Positions 33,927 through 42,831 are shown, counted from the stretch's first letter. The stretch is 64,000 nt of DNA from UBA8752 sp964223495 (GCA_964223495.1 CAXQGL010000056.1:28782-92781); one strand, 5' to 3'. Numbers and translations are program-made. Notes: generated from the sequence alone by a model not told the origin.

Positions 33927-34967
33927 CAGTGCGGCCATGTCCCTCCCCTCCACGAGGTAGAGGAAGACGACGAGCAGGACGCTGATGACTAGACCAAGCG
34001 TGGCCTTTCCCAGGTCGCCGAGCACCATGGGCCACACCTTGGTGCGGTCCAATTCATGCAGGCGCATGCGAAGCGCAACCTCGCGACCGGCCAACATGCC
34101 CAAGAAGACCCACGTGGTGCTCATCGGCACCTTGGCTCCGATTCCGAACGTATCGAACTTGAAGGTCAGCAGCACCAGACCGTAGAAGAGGTCAATGAAG
34201 GTGGCGGAGCGGATGTCCGAGGTGTTGGTCTTGACCCGGACGATTTTCTGGATCTCCCCCCCACGCTGGTAGAAGATGTAGCCCAGCATGCCGATCAGCA
34301 CGGTCAGGGCGAAGGCGAACTTCCACATTTGGACTTCGGCGGGATCTCCCAGATAGACAAGGATGTTGACCAGATCCTGTGTCAGCCACTGGCTCCACAG
34401 GAAGCCGGTGGCCATCCATTGCAGCGCCGTCCAGAAGCGCTTGTCCTGCATGAGGCCATGGCCATCCTTCATCGGATGTTGCAGAAAGAAGCGCTCGGTC
34501 AGGCGACTCAATGCCACAAAGGCGAGGATGGCAAAGAGAAAGGCGACCCCGTATCCCCCGAGACTCTTCACCAGCATCTTGGGCAGGGCCTTGGGCGCGA
34601 AAAAGGTGAGGACCAGGAAGGTCGTGCTCACCGGGATGCCCAGCCTTGTGATGGCGAGCAGCGCCAACGGCGGCAGGATGTACCAAATCGTGATGCGGGG
34701 GAAATCGATCGGCTTGTCCGGGTCCTGGAACAGCCCGGCGTATTTGCCGAAGGTGAGGTCTCCTCCCCTGCCTCCGAGGTATTCACCGAGACCGAGGTAA
34801 CCCATGGTGACCACGATGGCCATGATGCCGCCCGCAAAGAGCCAGAGCAACCACCACGGCTTGTCCTCATTCGAGGTCAGAAAAGTGCCGAGGGTCTGAA
34901 TGCTGTCGTTGCCCACCACGGAATAGGCCGCGAGGCTGAATCCAAGCAAGGCAATCACGGATTCCAT
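33918..34967 (-). CDS. PiT-family-like inorganic phosphate permease (divergent)
   Basis: Integral membrane protein of 349 residues with about 8-9 hydrophobic segments. Two inverted-repeat signatures of the PiT phosphate transporters are seen in altered form: GNDSIQTLGTFL near residue 20 with GIPVSTTFLVL near 112, and MSTTWVFLGMLAGREVAL in the second half. Classical PiT proteins have GANDVANA and PVSTTH, so this is a divergent relative. Phosphate (or sulfate) transport is inferred. ATG at 34965-34967 with a -7-like box 7 nt upstream. It lies 46 bp downstream of the LuxE-like gene on the same strand. Confidence 0.75.
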   Translation of the reverse strand: MESVIALLGFSLAAYSVVGNDSIQTLGTFLTSNEDKPWWLLWLFAGGIMAIVVTMGYLGLGEYLGGRGGDLTFGKYAGLFQDPDKPIDFPRITIWYILPPLALLAITRLGIPVSTTFLVLTFFAPKALPKMLVKSLGGYGVAFLFAILAFVALSRLTERFFLQHPMKDGHGLMQDKRFWTALQWMATGFLWSQWLTQDLVNILVYLGDPAEVQMWKFAFALTVLIGMLGYIFYQRGGEIQKIVRVKTNTSDIRSATFIDLFYGLVLLTFKFDTFGIGAKVPMSTTWVFLGMLAGREVALRMRLHELDRTKVWPMVLGDLGKATLGLVISVLLVVFLYLVEGRDMAALFG

Positions 34968-34974
34968 GGTGGCG

Positions 34975-34982
34975 CGAAACTA
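34975..34982 (-). promoter_or_regulatory. Candidate -7 promoter element for the PiT-like gene
   Basis: TAGTTTCG on the minus strand matches five of six fixed positions of TAnnTTTG and ends 7 nt before the ATG. The identical octamer precedes the glycosyltransferase gene at 44737-44744. Confidence 0.35.
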
Positions 34983-35013
34983 GTTTCCGGGATGAAGGAT
35001 GCCAAGCATCGGG

Positions 35014-36141
35014 CTAGGCAATGAGCAAATTGCATCCACGGACTTCCGCATCGTCGAAGCGTCCGAGGATTTCGAAACTCCCGGCGGGAATTTCATCGCC
35101 TTCGACGAAGCGTCCCAGATCCCGGGTGGAGAGGAAGGCACAACTGCCCAGATTGGCCAGGTCCAAGATGTCCACGCCGCCCGTGCCTCCTTTTGCAGCG
35201 CCGGTCAAAGGGTCATCCGTCCTTCTGATCCGCACCCGCATCCAATGCGGTGTCCCGTACAGCCCACCTTCGAGCGACCACGCCTGGCTCAGCAATTCGG
35301 TCATGCCGTATTCCCCGCCGATGCGCCCGGTTCCGAAGCCTTCGGACAATGTTGCCCTCACCCGCTCGGAAACCCACTCTTCCCTTCGGCCCTTCATGCC
35401 GCCTGTGACGATGATGTGGACGGCATCTCCGACGCCCTTCCGGCCCGAAGCCGACCAAGCCCGAGCAGCATCGACCAGCGCCCAGGTGACACCGATGAGC
35501 ACCACGGTCCGGCCCGCTGCCACGGCAGCCTCCATTGCCGTGAAAAGGCCTTCCACATTGTCCAGGAAAAAGCCTCCTTCCGGTGAGCCGTCCCGCTCAC
35601 ACCACCCTGCATTCCTGAGCAACCCCACCATATGGACCAGGCTGCTGTCAGGCCGGTCGAGGTAACCTGGAAGGAGCCCGAACAACACAGCACCATCATC
35701 GGACGGTGGCCCGAAGATGGATTGGAATCCATGACACGCAGAGAGGCGATACAGGCCTGGCGTGTGCACATGGTGTACCCCTTGTCGAGAACCCGTGGTG
35801 CCGCTGGTCCTGAAAGTCAAGGGATCCAGTGATTCTCCAATGTCCCCGGTCCTGACGGTCTCCCATTTGAATGACTCCACGGGCATGGTCGGGATGTCCA
35901 TCCAATCCGCAGTGGCTGCCACCCGCTTTTCCGTCCAGCCGAGATGGCCGCACCAACGGCGATAGACCGGGTTGTGTCCGAACTGGTACTGGAAAATGTC
36001 GAGGGCGAGGGCACCGAACCGCTCCTCGGCTGACCCATCCTCCTCCGCGATGAACCGGCTCACCCGATGCCAAAGTGCCATCCCATCCGACGATCCGGTC
36101 GGGGTCACAACATCTTCCAAAGCGAAGTTCCTGCGGGCCAT
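35014..36141 (-). CDS. LuxE-like acyl-protein synthetase / adenylate-forming enzyme
   Basis: A 375-residue member of the LuxE acyl-protein synthetase group, related to adenylate-forming (ANL) enzymes. The phosphate-binding loop TSGTTGS is at 112-118. Later motifs are IIVTGGMKGRREEW, GEYGMTELLSQAW (adenine/acceptor region) and LGRFDDAEVRGCNLLIA at the C-terminus. Known LuxE activates a fatty acid for the luciferase reductase complex. Stand-alone homologues without luxCD, as here, have no settled substrate. The ATG at 36139-36141 (MARRNFALED) is chosen; the open frame continues upstream through the divergent lipoprotein start. It is probably co-oriented with the permease gene 46 bp downstream. 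Confidence 0.8.
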   Translation of the reverse strand: MARRNFALEDVVTPTGSSDGMALWHRVSRFIAEEDGSAEERFGALALDIFQYQFGHNPVYRRWCGHLGWTEKRVAATADWMDIPTMPVESFKWETVRTGDIGESLDPLTFRTSGTTGSRQGVHHVHTPGLYRLSACHGFQSIFGPPSDDGAVLFGLLPGYLDRPDSSLVHMVGLLRNAGWCERDGSPEGGFFLDNVEGLFTAMEAAVAAGRTVVLIGVTWALVDAARAWSASGRKGVGDAVHIIVTGGMKGRREEWVSERVRATLSEGFGTGRIGGEYGMTELLSQAWSLEGGLYGTPHWMRVRIRRTDDPLTGAAKGGTGGVDILDLANLGSCAFLSTRDLGRFVEGDEIPAGSFEILGRFDDAEVRGCNLLIA

Positions 36142-36171
36142 CGGCTGCAAATTGCGGCTTAATTTCCCATC

Positions 36172-36696
36172 ATGCACACTCCCTACGGACCGTCTTCGAG
36201 AGGATTCAGGACCCCCCTCCTTCTTGTTGCAATGGCCGCAGTGCTGTTGGGATGCGAGCCCCCCGTATCGCTGCCCCCTGAGCCATCCCTCACCTCCATC
36301 GAGCTCATCATCGCCGGTGAATCGGGAACGCTGCTGCTCGGCTTCGAGGATGGTGACGGGAACTTCGGGCTCGAACAAGCGGACACCACGGAGGCCTTCT
36401 GCCCGGGTTGTCCCTTTCACCACAATGTCTTCTGCGACTATCAGGAATGGCGGGATGGTGCTTGGACCAGCATAGAACTGGACCCTGATTTAGGACAAGT
36501 CCCCTTCCATTACCGGGCACCGCTCGTAGCGCCCACCGGTCAGAACAAGGCACAGCGGGGGACCATCTCCGTCAGTCTGGAGCCCCGCTACTACCTGACA
36601 TCCGCTTGGGACACCCTCCGCTTTGGTGTGCACATCGTGGACCGCGACCTTCAAGTGAGCAATACGCTGTACACGGCTCCGGTCACGAAGCCATGA
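36172..36696 (+). CDS. Small lipoprotein of unknown function
   Basis: A 174-residue predicted lipoprotein. A positively charged N-terminus and hydrophobic core (TPLLLVAMAAVLLGC) give a lipobox LLGC with Cys28, so it is membrane-anchored after processing. The mature part is beta-rich, with GFEDGDGNFG and a CPGCPFHHNVFC cysteine cluster. DGDGNFG-type lipoproteins are common in Bacteroidota, but I know no function for them. It is divergent from the LuxE-like gene (30 bp gap). Its last 14 bp overlap the 3' end of the convergent Na/Pi cotransporter gene. No partner gene is evident. Confidence 0.75.
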   Translation: MHTPYGPSSRGFRTPLLLVAMAAVLLGCEPPVSLPPEPSLTSIELIIAGESGTLLLGFEDGDGNFGLEQADTTEAFCPGCPFHHNVFCDYQEWRDGAWTSIELDPDLGQVPFHYRAPLVAPTGQNKAQRGTISVSLEPRYYLTSAWDTLRFGVHIVDRDLQVSNTLYTAPVTKP

Positions 36697-38368
36697 AGAT
36701 CTCCTTGTATTTGGAGGTCAGGATGCTCATCCTGAGCCCCACCTCCTCAAGCAGGTTCCCCATTTCGGTGAAGGCCATGCCGCTTTCCACCGAATAACGT
36801 CCCTTCCGGGCGTCCTCGAGGTTCTTGGCCCTCATTTGATCGCGGATGACGTTGGCACTGTCGAGGTGCAGCTCGACCCTATTCAGGTGGTCACGCGCCG
36901 ATTTCCTGCCAAGCTCGACCGGGCCGTTCAATGGCCCCATGGCCTCGAGTGCCAGTTCCAGCTCCTCGAGCATGGAAAGCAGGCGATTCCGCTGTTTGGG
37001 TGCGAAGAACAAATCATTGCGCCCGCGCTCCATCTGGGCCTCAAGAAAGGTATGGAGGAGCTCCACGATCTGGCTGATGTCGGTGGACCACTCCAGCAGG
37101 AATTGGACCTGACGATAGGTTGCTCCCGAGATCTTGCTGCGTGCCAGACGTTCCAGAAAGGCCTTCACCTCCGATTCATAACGCCCGCTGAGGCTCTTGT
37201 ATTCGGTGATCTGTTCGTAGGCCCGTTCGCGCTTTCCTCGGTCGATCATGGCCATCAAGAGGATGAGTTCCCGCGTCATCTTGATGCTCAATTCGTGGTG
37301 ATGCTCGGCCTCCCGTTGCGCTTCCAATACCTGCAGCTCCGGGGCATCCATTGCGCTCACCGTCACCAAGGGCGACCGGAAATCGCGCACACCCTCTCCC
37401 GGAATCAGCTTCCTCGAGATCCATAGGATCGGCTTGGGAAACAGGCCGAAAACCCCTGTAACCAGCAGATTGAACAGGGTATGGAACAGCGCGAGGACCA
37501 CCGGCACCTCAGCGGGCCCAGCACCGGAGGGCTCCAGAAACCAGTGCACCAGACCGAGGAAGGGCCCCAGCATCGGCAGGAAAATAGCCGCTCCAATAAG
37601 GTTGATCAGGAGGTGTGCCGTGGCCACCCGGCGCGCCTCGCGCCCTGCCACCAATGAAGCCAGGATGGCGGTCGAGGTCGTGCCGATGTTGGCTCCGAGC
37701 ACCACAACGGCGCCTGTGAATTCGGAAACGACCCCTCCGGCGGCGAGCGTGATGATCAATGCCATCACGGCAGACGAGCTCTGCAATGCCGCCGTGGCCA
37801 CGATGCCGATGAGCACCGCACCCATCACCGATCCGATTCCGCCCACCTTGATGAACTCCAGAAATTCCGCCAGGCCTGCCTCTGTGATGGGGGGCACGCC
37901 CTCCTTCAACAATCCGAGGCCCACAAACATGAGTGAGAACCCGATGATCGCTTCTCCCAATGTGCGGGTCCTGCGTCGCTTGAAGAAGAGCAGGGGCAAC
38001 GCCAAGGCGAGCAAGGGCAGGGACAGGCCGGTCAAGGAAGGCTTGCTCAGGGACAGGGCGACCAGCCACCCGGTCACGGTCGTGCCCACATTGGCCCCCA
38101 GCAAAAGGAAAAAAGCCTCCGACAGGCGCATCAGTCCCACCTGGACGAAGCTGACTGCAATGACGGAGACGGCGCTGCTGGATTGCAGGAGGCCGGTCAG
38201 GGAGAGGCCGGCAAAATATGCGCGCTGCGGCTTGCGTGTCACCCTGCCGACGGCACGTCTCATGCGACTTCCGGTGAGCCTTTGCACCGAGCCGCTCATC
38301 ACCACCATGCCATATATGAACAGCCCCAGAGCCCCCAGTAGATTGAACGCTTGAATCAGGGTGGTCAT
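36683..38368 (-). CDS. Na/Pi cotransporter family protein with PhoU-like domain
   Basis: Sodium-dependent phosphate carrier of the NptA/YjbB type, 561 residues from the ATG at 38366-38368 (MTTLIQAFNL). Two repeated membrane modules carry the family QSSSA signatures: LTGLLQSSSAVSVI and TAALQSSSAVMALI, plus GANVGTTVTGW and GANIGTTSTAIL. The C-terminal ~200 residues are helical and resemble a PhoU domain. A start 21 codons upstream at 38431 would place a polar extension before the first helix and would run into the terminator of the upstream gene, so it is rejected. It lies 117 bp after the large modular protein gene. It is the second possible phosphate transporter within 5 kb. Confidence 0.92.
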   Translation of the reverse strand: MTTLIQAFNLLGALGLFIYGMVVMSGSVQRLTGSRMRRAVGRVTRKPQRAYFAGLSLTGLLQSSSAVSVIAVSFVQVGLMRLSEAFFLLLGANVGTTVTGWLVALSLSKPSLTGLSLPLLALALPLLFFKRRRTRTLGEAIIGFSLMFVGLGLLKEGVPPITEAGLAEFLEFIKVGGIGSVMGAVLIGIVATAALQSSSAVMALIITLAAGGVVSEFTGAVVVLGANIGTTSTAILASLVAGREARRVATAHLLINLIGAAIFLPMLGPFLGLVHWFLEPSGAGPAEVPVVLALFHTLFNLLVTGVFGLFPKPILWISRKLIPGEGVRDFRSPLVTVSAMDAPELQVLEAQREAEHHHELSIKMTRELILLMAMIDRGKRERAYEQITEYKSLSGRYESEVKAFLERLARSKISGATYRQVQFLLEWSTDISQIVELLHTFLEAQMERGRNDLFFAPKQRNRLLSMLEELELALEAMGPLNGPVELGRKSARDHLNRVELHLDSANVIRDQMRAKNLEDARKGRYSVESGMAFTEMGNLLEEVGLRMSILTSKYKEIFMAS

Positions 38369-38429
38369 GCCATCGGGTGGATTGATCTGGAACCTTGGAT
38401 CATCTGAAAAGCCGGCCGTGAATGTCGTC

Positions 38430-38464
38430 AAAAAGAAAAGGCGGCCCCTTGCGGCGCCGCCTTT
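38430..38464 (-). terminator. Rho-independent terminator after the 1442-residue protein gene
   Basis: Read on the minus strand, a 9-bp stem (plus-strand arms AAAGGCGGC 38437-38445 and GCCGCCTTT 38456-38464) is followed by a TTTTCTTTTT run. It starts 21 bp after the stop codon at 38486. Confidence 0.8.
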
Positions 38465-38485
38465 CCAGATTCAAAATCCCGGAGC

Positions 38486-41400
38486 TTATTCGCAGTCGGT
38501 AGCGAATGCACCGAGCAGGATCAGAAGGTCACTCACCGAGGTGGTGCCGTCGCCGTTCAAGTCAGTCGGACAAGGATTGGCCGTGGACACCTCACAAGTA
38601 CCATCATCAATCGTGGCGGTCTCGTCGTAATTGGTCGCCTCCGGATACGTGCAACCATAGCAATCATAATTGCAAGTGCCGTCATCGAAGAGTGCCTGGT
38701 CGGAGTAGTTGCATGCCTGACCATCCGTGCAGCCGAAGGCGGAGCTGTTGGCCGCTCCCGGGGTCCCGTTGTCGACCCAGCTGTTCTGCCAATTGTCCGG
38801 ATCGTCGTTGTTCAGGTCAGTGGCGATCAGCTCGAGGGAAGCGCATCCGCCGTCTGGGCTCGCAGCAAGCACGTTGCCCAGGACACTGATCTCCTGTGAC
38901 GGCCACGGTGCGGCGTCGTCATAGGTCACGGCATCCACGATGTTGCCGTAGGCATCCTGAAGCTGGGCGGTGCCGCCGCCATTGCCCCAGTTTCCGTTGT
39001 CCATGAGGAAGGTCGTGATGCCCATGGCCTCGTAGTTCGACTGGGCCACCAGTCCCGGCACCACAAGGAAGTAGCTGTCCGCCGGAATGACCGTGCCCTC
39101 CGGGAAAGTCATGGCCAAGGAAATGGACGTGGGGTCGGAGAAGGCGAACCACACTTCGTAACCGCTGATGTCAGCCTCAGCACCGGCATTGTAGAACTCC
39201 GCGAACTCCCAATCGAAATCACCGCCCTGAGCATCGCAGGGGTTGTAGTGGATCTCGTTGACGATGATGTTCGGGAGGGTATAGTAGCACAGGTCGTTGT
39301 CTGCCACGGTGGCGCTGGCCTCGTAGTTGAGGGCGGTCGGGTCGGTGCACCCCGTGATGATGCAGCTGCCGTCGTCGGAGGTCGCGTCAGGGTTGTAGTT
39401 GTCCGCGGCGGGATCGGTGCAACCCGGGATGTTGGCACAGCTGCCATCGTCCTCGTTGGCCAGCGGCCAGTAGTTCGGGAAGGAAGCATCCGTGCAACCC
39501 AAGCGCACCACGTCGGTGGAGTCGCGGGGCTCGATCTTCCAGTTGCCGTATGCGTAGCCCGTCGGTGCGGTCACACGGTATGTGCGCCCCGCCTCGACGA
39601 CGCCTGCTCCGAAAGCGTCATAGGCACGGTCATTGACCCGGGCTCCTCCCGAACCGTCGTTGACGGACCATTCCGCAAAACCGAGGTCGGGATTGTCGCA
39701 TTCCGCCGTGACCGTGACGAGCACGGCCTCCCACTCCTCGAGGTTGACATCGCCTGTGGCGAGCACCTCCGCGGCAGGCAGTGGGTTGCCCGACGACAGC
39801 ACCGTGATGGTCGGGTTGGGGAAGAAGTCGTTGCCGTACCAGCTGTCCGGCGAACCGGTGATCTCCACCTCATCGCCCACCATGACGTTGCCGATGGACT
39901 CGAGCGTATTGCCCGACCCGCGGACCCAGAAACCGGAGTAGGCACCCGTGCCATTCTGCATGGTGAAGGCAGCCTGGTTGCCGAAGGAACCGTCATCGGT
40001 CAGGTAAACCCCCGTCACGATGCCCGTGGTGGTCACGATGCCGGACGTCAGCCCCTCGTTGATCTCTTGAATGGTCACATTCGGAATGAACAGGCAGCTG
40101 CCGTCATCCACCGTGGCCGTGGGGTCGTAGTTGAGGGCAAGCGGGTCGGTACAGCCTTCGGTATCGGCGGCGCAGAGGCCAGTGAAATCATGGCTGTTGT
40201 ATCCTTCAAGCGCGTTGTTGAGCGCATAGTCATTGTCCAGGACAATCCACTGGCTGTCCTCGGCACTCGTGCCGGCGGAGGCAGCCCAATCGCCGCCGTT
40301 GCCGTAGGACACGTCGGACTTCCGGCGCAGGGTATGGTTCTGCGTGGCGTTGGTGACACCGGCCACGTCCCAACCGGAACCCGGATCCAGACCGTAGGGC
40401 TCACCGACCACGTCGATGAGTTCCCAGTCACCGCCGTTTCCGAAGGAGGCCGTGGCACTGTATATGAGGCCAATGGCATCGTCACCGTTGGAGATGTACT
40501 GCCAGGTCGCATCCGCGCTGTCGAGCAATGCTGGAGCAGCACTCGGGTGTACGATCAGGAACGTCTCCCCGGCGGCGATGGATCCTCCGGTGGGGAAGAT
40601 GTCGTTCCAGAAATCCCAGGCTGCCGCCGCTGGATCGGTGTTGTTGGCACCATTGGATTGGTTGGCAATCGTGTAGAGCGCGAGACTCACCGGACCGTTG
40701 GTCGGGTTGTAGATCTCCAGATACTTGTTGTTCGATGAACCCTCGGCAATCTCACTGATGAACAGATCGCACGGCTCGCTGCCGGTGCACGATCCATCGT
40801 CGATGTCGGATCCCGGGGTGTAGTTGTCCGCGTTGGGCAACGTGCATCCGTAGAGGAGTACATCGGCCTCCTCGCGGGGAATCAACTTGTAGTTGCCAAA
40901 GCTGTAGTGCAGGGGAGCCGTCACCTGGAACTGGGCATTGATCAGCACCTCACCGGTGGCCTGATGATCCCAGCCGCGGTCGTCGACCCGCACCTCTCCC
41001 GAGGCGTCATCGATGCCCCACTCCCCGTTGCCGAGGTCAGGAGATGAAACGGCCCCGGTGGTCTGCACGAGCACACCTTCCCACTCTTCCATGTTGACGG
41101 CGGCGGTACCGAGCACCTCAGGGGTCGGCAGGTCATTGCCCTGGCTCAAGATGGCGGTGGTGATGGGATTGCCACCCACACCGACAATCTGCGTCAGGTC
41201 GAAGTACTCATCAATCACACCGGTCAGGCTGACGAAGTCACCAACGGTAACGGCAACTTCCGGATTGAATCCGTAGATGCCGCTGTATGCGCCCTGTCCC
41301 TGCTGTACGCTGAACAGGCTGCCGTAGACACCCGTCACGATACCGCTGATGGTCACCAGGGAATCCGTAAACACCGGGGGCTCGAGGGCTTGGCCCTGCT

Positions 41401-42814
41401 GAATGGTGGTGATGGCGATGGCCCCGTCCACCACGTTGCAGCTGTCATCGTCGATGATGGCGTCAGCGTCGTAATTGTCGGCAGCGGGGTTGGTGCAGCC
41501 GAGCTTCTGGAAATCGTTGGCGTCGCGCGGCTCGATGCTGTTGCCGAATCCGCCGTTGATGGCCCCGGTGATCCGGTAGGAATCGCCCAGCATGGCGCCC
41601 TGCTCCGTGAAACCGTCATATCCCATGTCGTCCACGGTGTGGTTGCCCGAGCCATCGTCGATGGTGAATTCACCAAAGTTGTTGAGTTCGCCGGTAATGG
41701 CGCCGGTCACTTGGCAGAGCACGCCTTCATACTCCTCCAGATTTGCGTCTGCAGTAGAAAGGACGGTCGGGGCCGGGAGCGCATTTCCGCTGTTGAGGAT
41801 GGTCGCAGTGGCGGAGGTCAACTGCGTGCCTCCATTGAAGCTGCCCACAGTTCCTGTGACGATCACACTGTCACCGAGGGCCACCTGGGTTCCACTGCCG
41901 TCGAGCAGTCCACCACTGACATAGACGAAGATGCCACTCCAGGCACCCGTTCCATCCTGGATGGACGTATTGCTGCCATAGACCCCGGTCACGATGCCCC
42001 GCACGTCGACCACCTGACCGTTGTATGCACCGTCGTCCGCTGCCCCCATGTCCTGCTGTATGGTGCTGATGGTGACTTCGGCCGGGTAAGTGCAGCTGCC
42101 GTCATCGACGCCCGCATTCGGATTGTAATTGGTGGCCTCGGGATCGGTGCAGCCCGATGTGGTCGTCACAGGGCAAGTAACACCTGTGTAGACATGGGTG
42201 CCGTACCCTTCGAGGCCGTTGTTGAGCGCGTAGTCGTTTTCGAGGACGATCCACTCACTGGACAGGCTGTCTCCCGCACTGGTCACCCAATCACCTCCGT
42301 TTCCGATGGAGATGTCCGAATTCCTGCGCAAAGTGTGGTTGGCGGTGGCCGTCGAAACTCCAGCAACGTCCCAGCCTGAACCCGGGTCGCCGTTGAAATC
42401 TCCGATGGCATCGACTGCCGTGTAGGAAGCTTCGGTGCCTTGGACCAGCATGAATCCATCATCTCCGTTGGAGAGGAAATTGAAAGTATGGTCTGCGAGG
42501 GTAAGCAAAAGAGAATCCGCAAAGCCATGGACGATGAGATAAGTTCCACCTGAGGCGATGGTTGCGCCGTCAGGGAAGCTGTTCCAGAACTCGTATTCGC
42601 CCACCACGGTCGGGGCATTGCTGACGTTTGGAAAGGCGTATCCTCCGAGGTTGATGTCCGATGGGGTCGGGTTGTAGATCTCGAGGTACTTGTTGTTGGA
42701 TGAGCCTTCGGCATACTCACTGAAGAACAGTGAACAGTCTTGGGCTTGGGCAAGGGTGGAGAGCATCAGTATGCTCCACAGAATGGAGAGGGACTTCCTC
42801 ATGGTGAATTGCAT
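38486..42814 (-). CDS. Large modular secreted protein: lamin-tail and OB-like modules, GCTDP repeats, dockerin-like tail
   Basis: A 1442-residue exported protein, probably surface-exposed. The signal peptide is residues ~1-25 (SILWSILMLSTLAQAQ). Three lamin-tail-type (LTD) modules lie at ~27-215, 681-880 and 1180-1357. Three OB-fold-like modules (VRGIVTGVYG..., ITGxI... strands, resembling DUF5689/YhcR OB folds) lie at ~247-438, 465-655 and 911-1106. Nine cysteine-bracketed repeats of about 24 residues (GCTDPxAxNYxPxAxxDDGSC) separate the modules. The last 29 residues are a dockerin-like DLNGDGTTSVSDLLILLGAF tail. LTD and OB modules often accompany extracellular nucleases, but no nuclease domain is present. 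No standard T9SS C-terminal domain is seen. ATG 42814; ATG 42802 is an alternative. A terminator follows. Confidence 0.88.
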   Translation of the reverse strand: MQFTMRKSLSILWSILMLSTLAQAQDCSLFFSEYAEGSSNNKYLEIYNPTPSDINLGGYAFPNVSNAPTVVGEYEFWNSFPDGATIASGGTYLIVHGFADSLLLTLADHTFNFLSNGDDGFMLVQGTEASYTAVDAIGDFNGDPGSGWDVAGVSTATANHTLRRNSDISIGNGGDWVTSAGDSLSSEWIVLENDYALNNGLEGYGTHVYTGVTCPVTTTSGCTDPEATNYNPNAGVDDGSCTYPAEVTISTIQQDMGAADDGAYNGQVVDVRGIVTGVYGSNTSIQDGTGAWSGIFVYVSGGLLDGSGTQVALGDSVIVTGTVGSFNGGTQLTSATATILNSGNALPAPTVLSTADANLEEYEGVLCQVTGAITGELNNFGEFTIDDGSGNHTVDDMGYDGFTEQGAMLGDSYRITGAINGGFGNSIEPRDANDFQKLGCTNPAADNYDADAIIDDDSCNVVDGAIAITTIQQGQALEPPVFTDSLVTISGIVTGVYGSLFSVQQGQGAYSGIYGFNPEVAVTVGDFVSLTGVIDEYFDLTQIVGVGGNPITTAILSQGNDLPTPEVLGTAAVNMEEWEGVLVQTTGAVSSPDLGNGEWGIDDASGEVRVDDRGWDHQATGEVLINAQFQVTAPLHYSFGNYKLIPREEADVLLYGCTLPNADNYTPGSDIDDGSCTGSEPCDLFISEIAEGSSNNKYLEIYNPTNGPVSLALYTIANQSNGANNTDPAAAAWDFWNDIFPTGGSIAAGETFLIVHPSAAPALLDSADATWQYISNGDDAIGLIYSATASFGNGGDWELIDVVGEPYGLDPGSGWDVAGVTNATQNHTLRRKSDVSYGNGGDWAASAGTSAEDSQWIVLDNDYALNNALEGYNSHDFTGLCAADTEGCTDPLALNYDPTATVDDGSCLFIPNVTIQEINEGLTSGIVTTTGIVTGVYLTDDGSFGNQAAFTMQNGTGAYSGFWVRGSGNTLESIGNVMVGDEVEITGSPDSWYGNDFFPNPTITVLSSGNPLPAAEVLATGDVNLEEWEAVLVTVTAECDNPDLGFAEWSVNDGSGGARVNDRAYDAFGAGVVEAGRTYRVTAPTGYAYGNWKIEPRDSTDVVRLGCTDASFPNYWPLANEDDGSCANIPGCTDPAADNYNPDATSDDGSCIITGCTDPTALNYEASATVADNDLCYYTLPNIIVNEIHYNPCDAQGGDFDWEFAEFYNAGAEADISGYEVWFAFSDPTSISLAMTFPEGTVIPADSYFLVVPGLVAQSNYEAMGITTFLMDNGNWGNGGGTAQLQDAYGNIVDAVTYDDAAPWPSQEISVLGNVLAASPDGGCASLELIATDLNNDDPDNWQNSWVDNGTPGAANSSAFGCTDGQACNYSDQALFDDGTCNYDCYGCTYPEATNYDETATIDDGTCEVSTANPCPTDLNGDGTTSVSDLLILLGAFATDCE
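38585..42154 (-). repeat. Nine GCTDP...DDGSC coding repeats within the modular secreted protein
   Basis: Repeat copies begin at protein residues 221, 439, 656, 887, 1107, 1131, 1155, 1361 and 1387. Each is ~24 residues with the pattern GCT[DNLY]..A.NY...A..DD[GD][ST]C. Copies 5-7 are tandem and copies 8-9 nearly so; the others sit singly between modules. The two cysteines and the acidic DDGSC end suggest a disulfide-closed, possibly calcium-binding, spacer. Copy 7 has ADNDLC instead of DDGSC. Confidence 0.9.
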
Positions 42815-42831
42815 GATGGGTTTGGTGGGTT

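Noticed and set aside
38585..42154. Regularly spaced similar sequences that might suggest a CRISPR-like array
   Set aside because: Spacing is hundreds of bases, the similarity is at protein level (GCTDP...DDGSC), and the frame is open throughout. They are protein modules.
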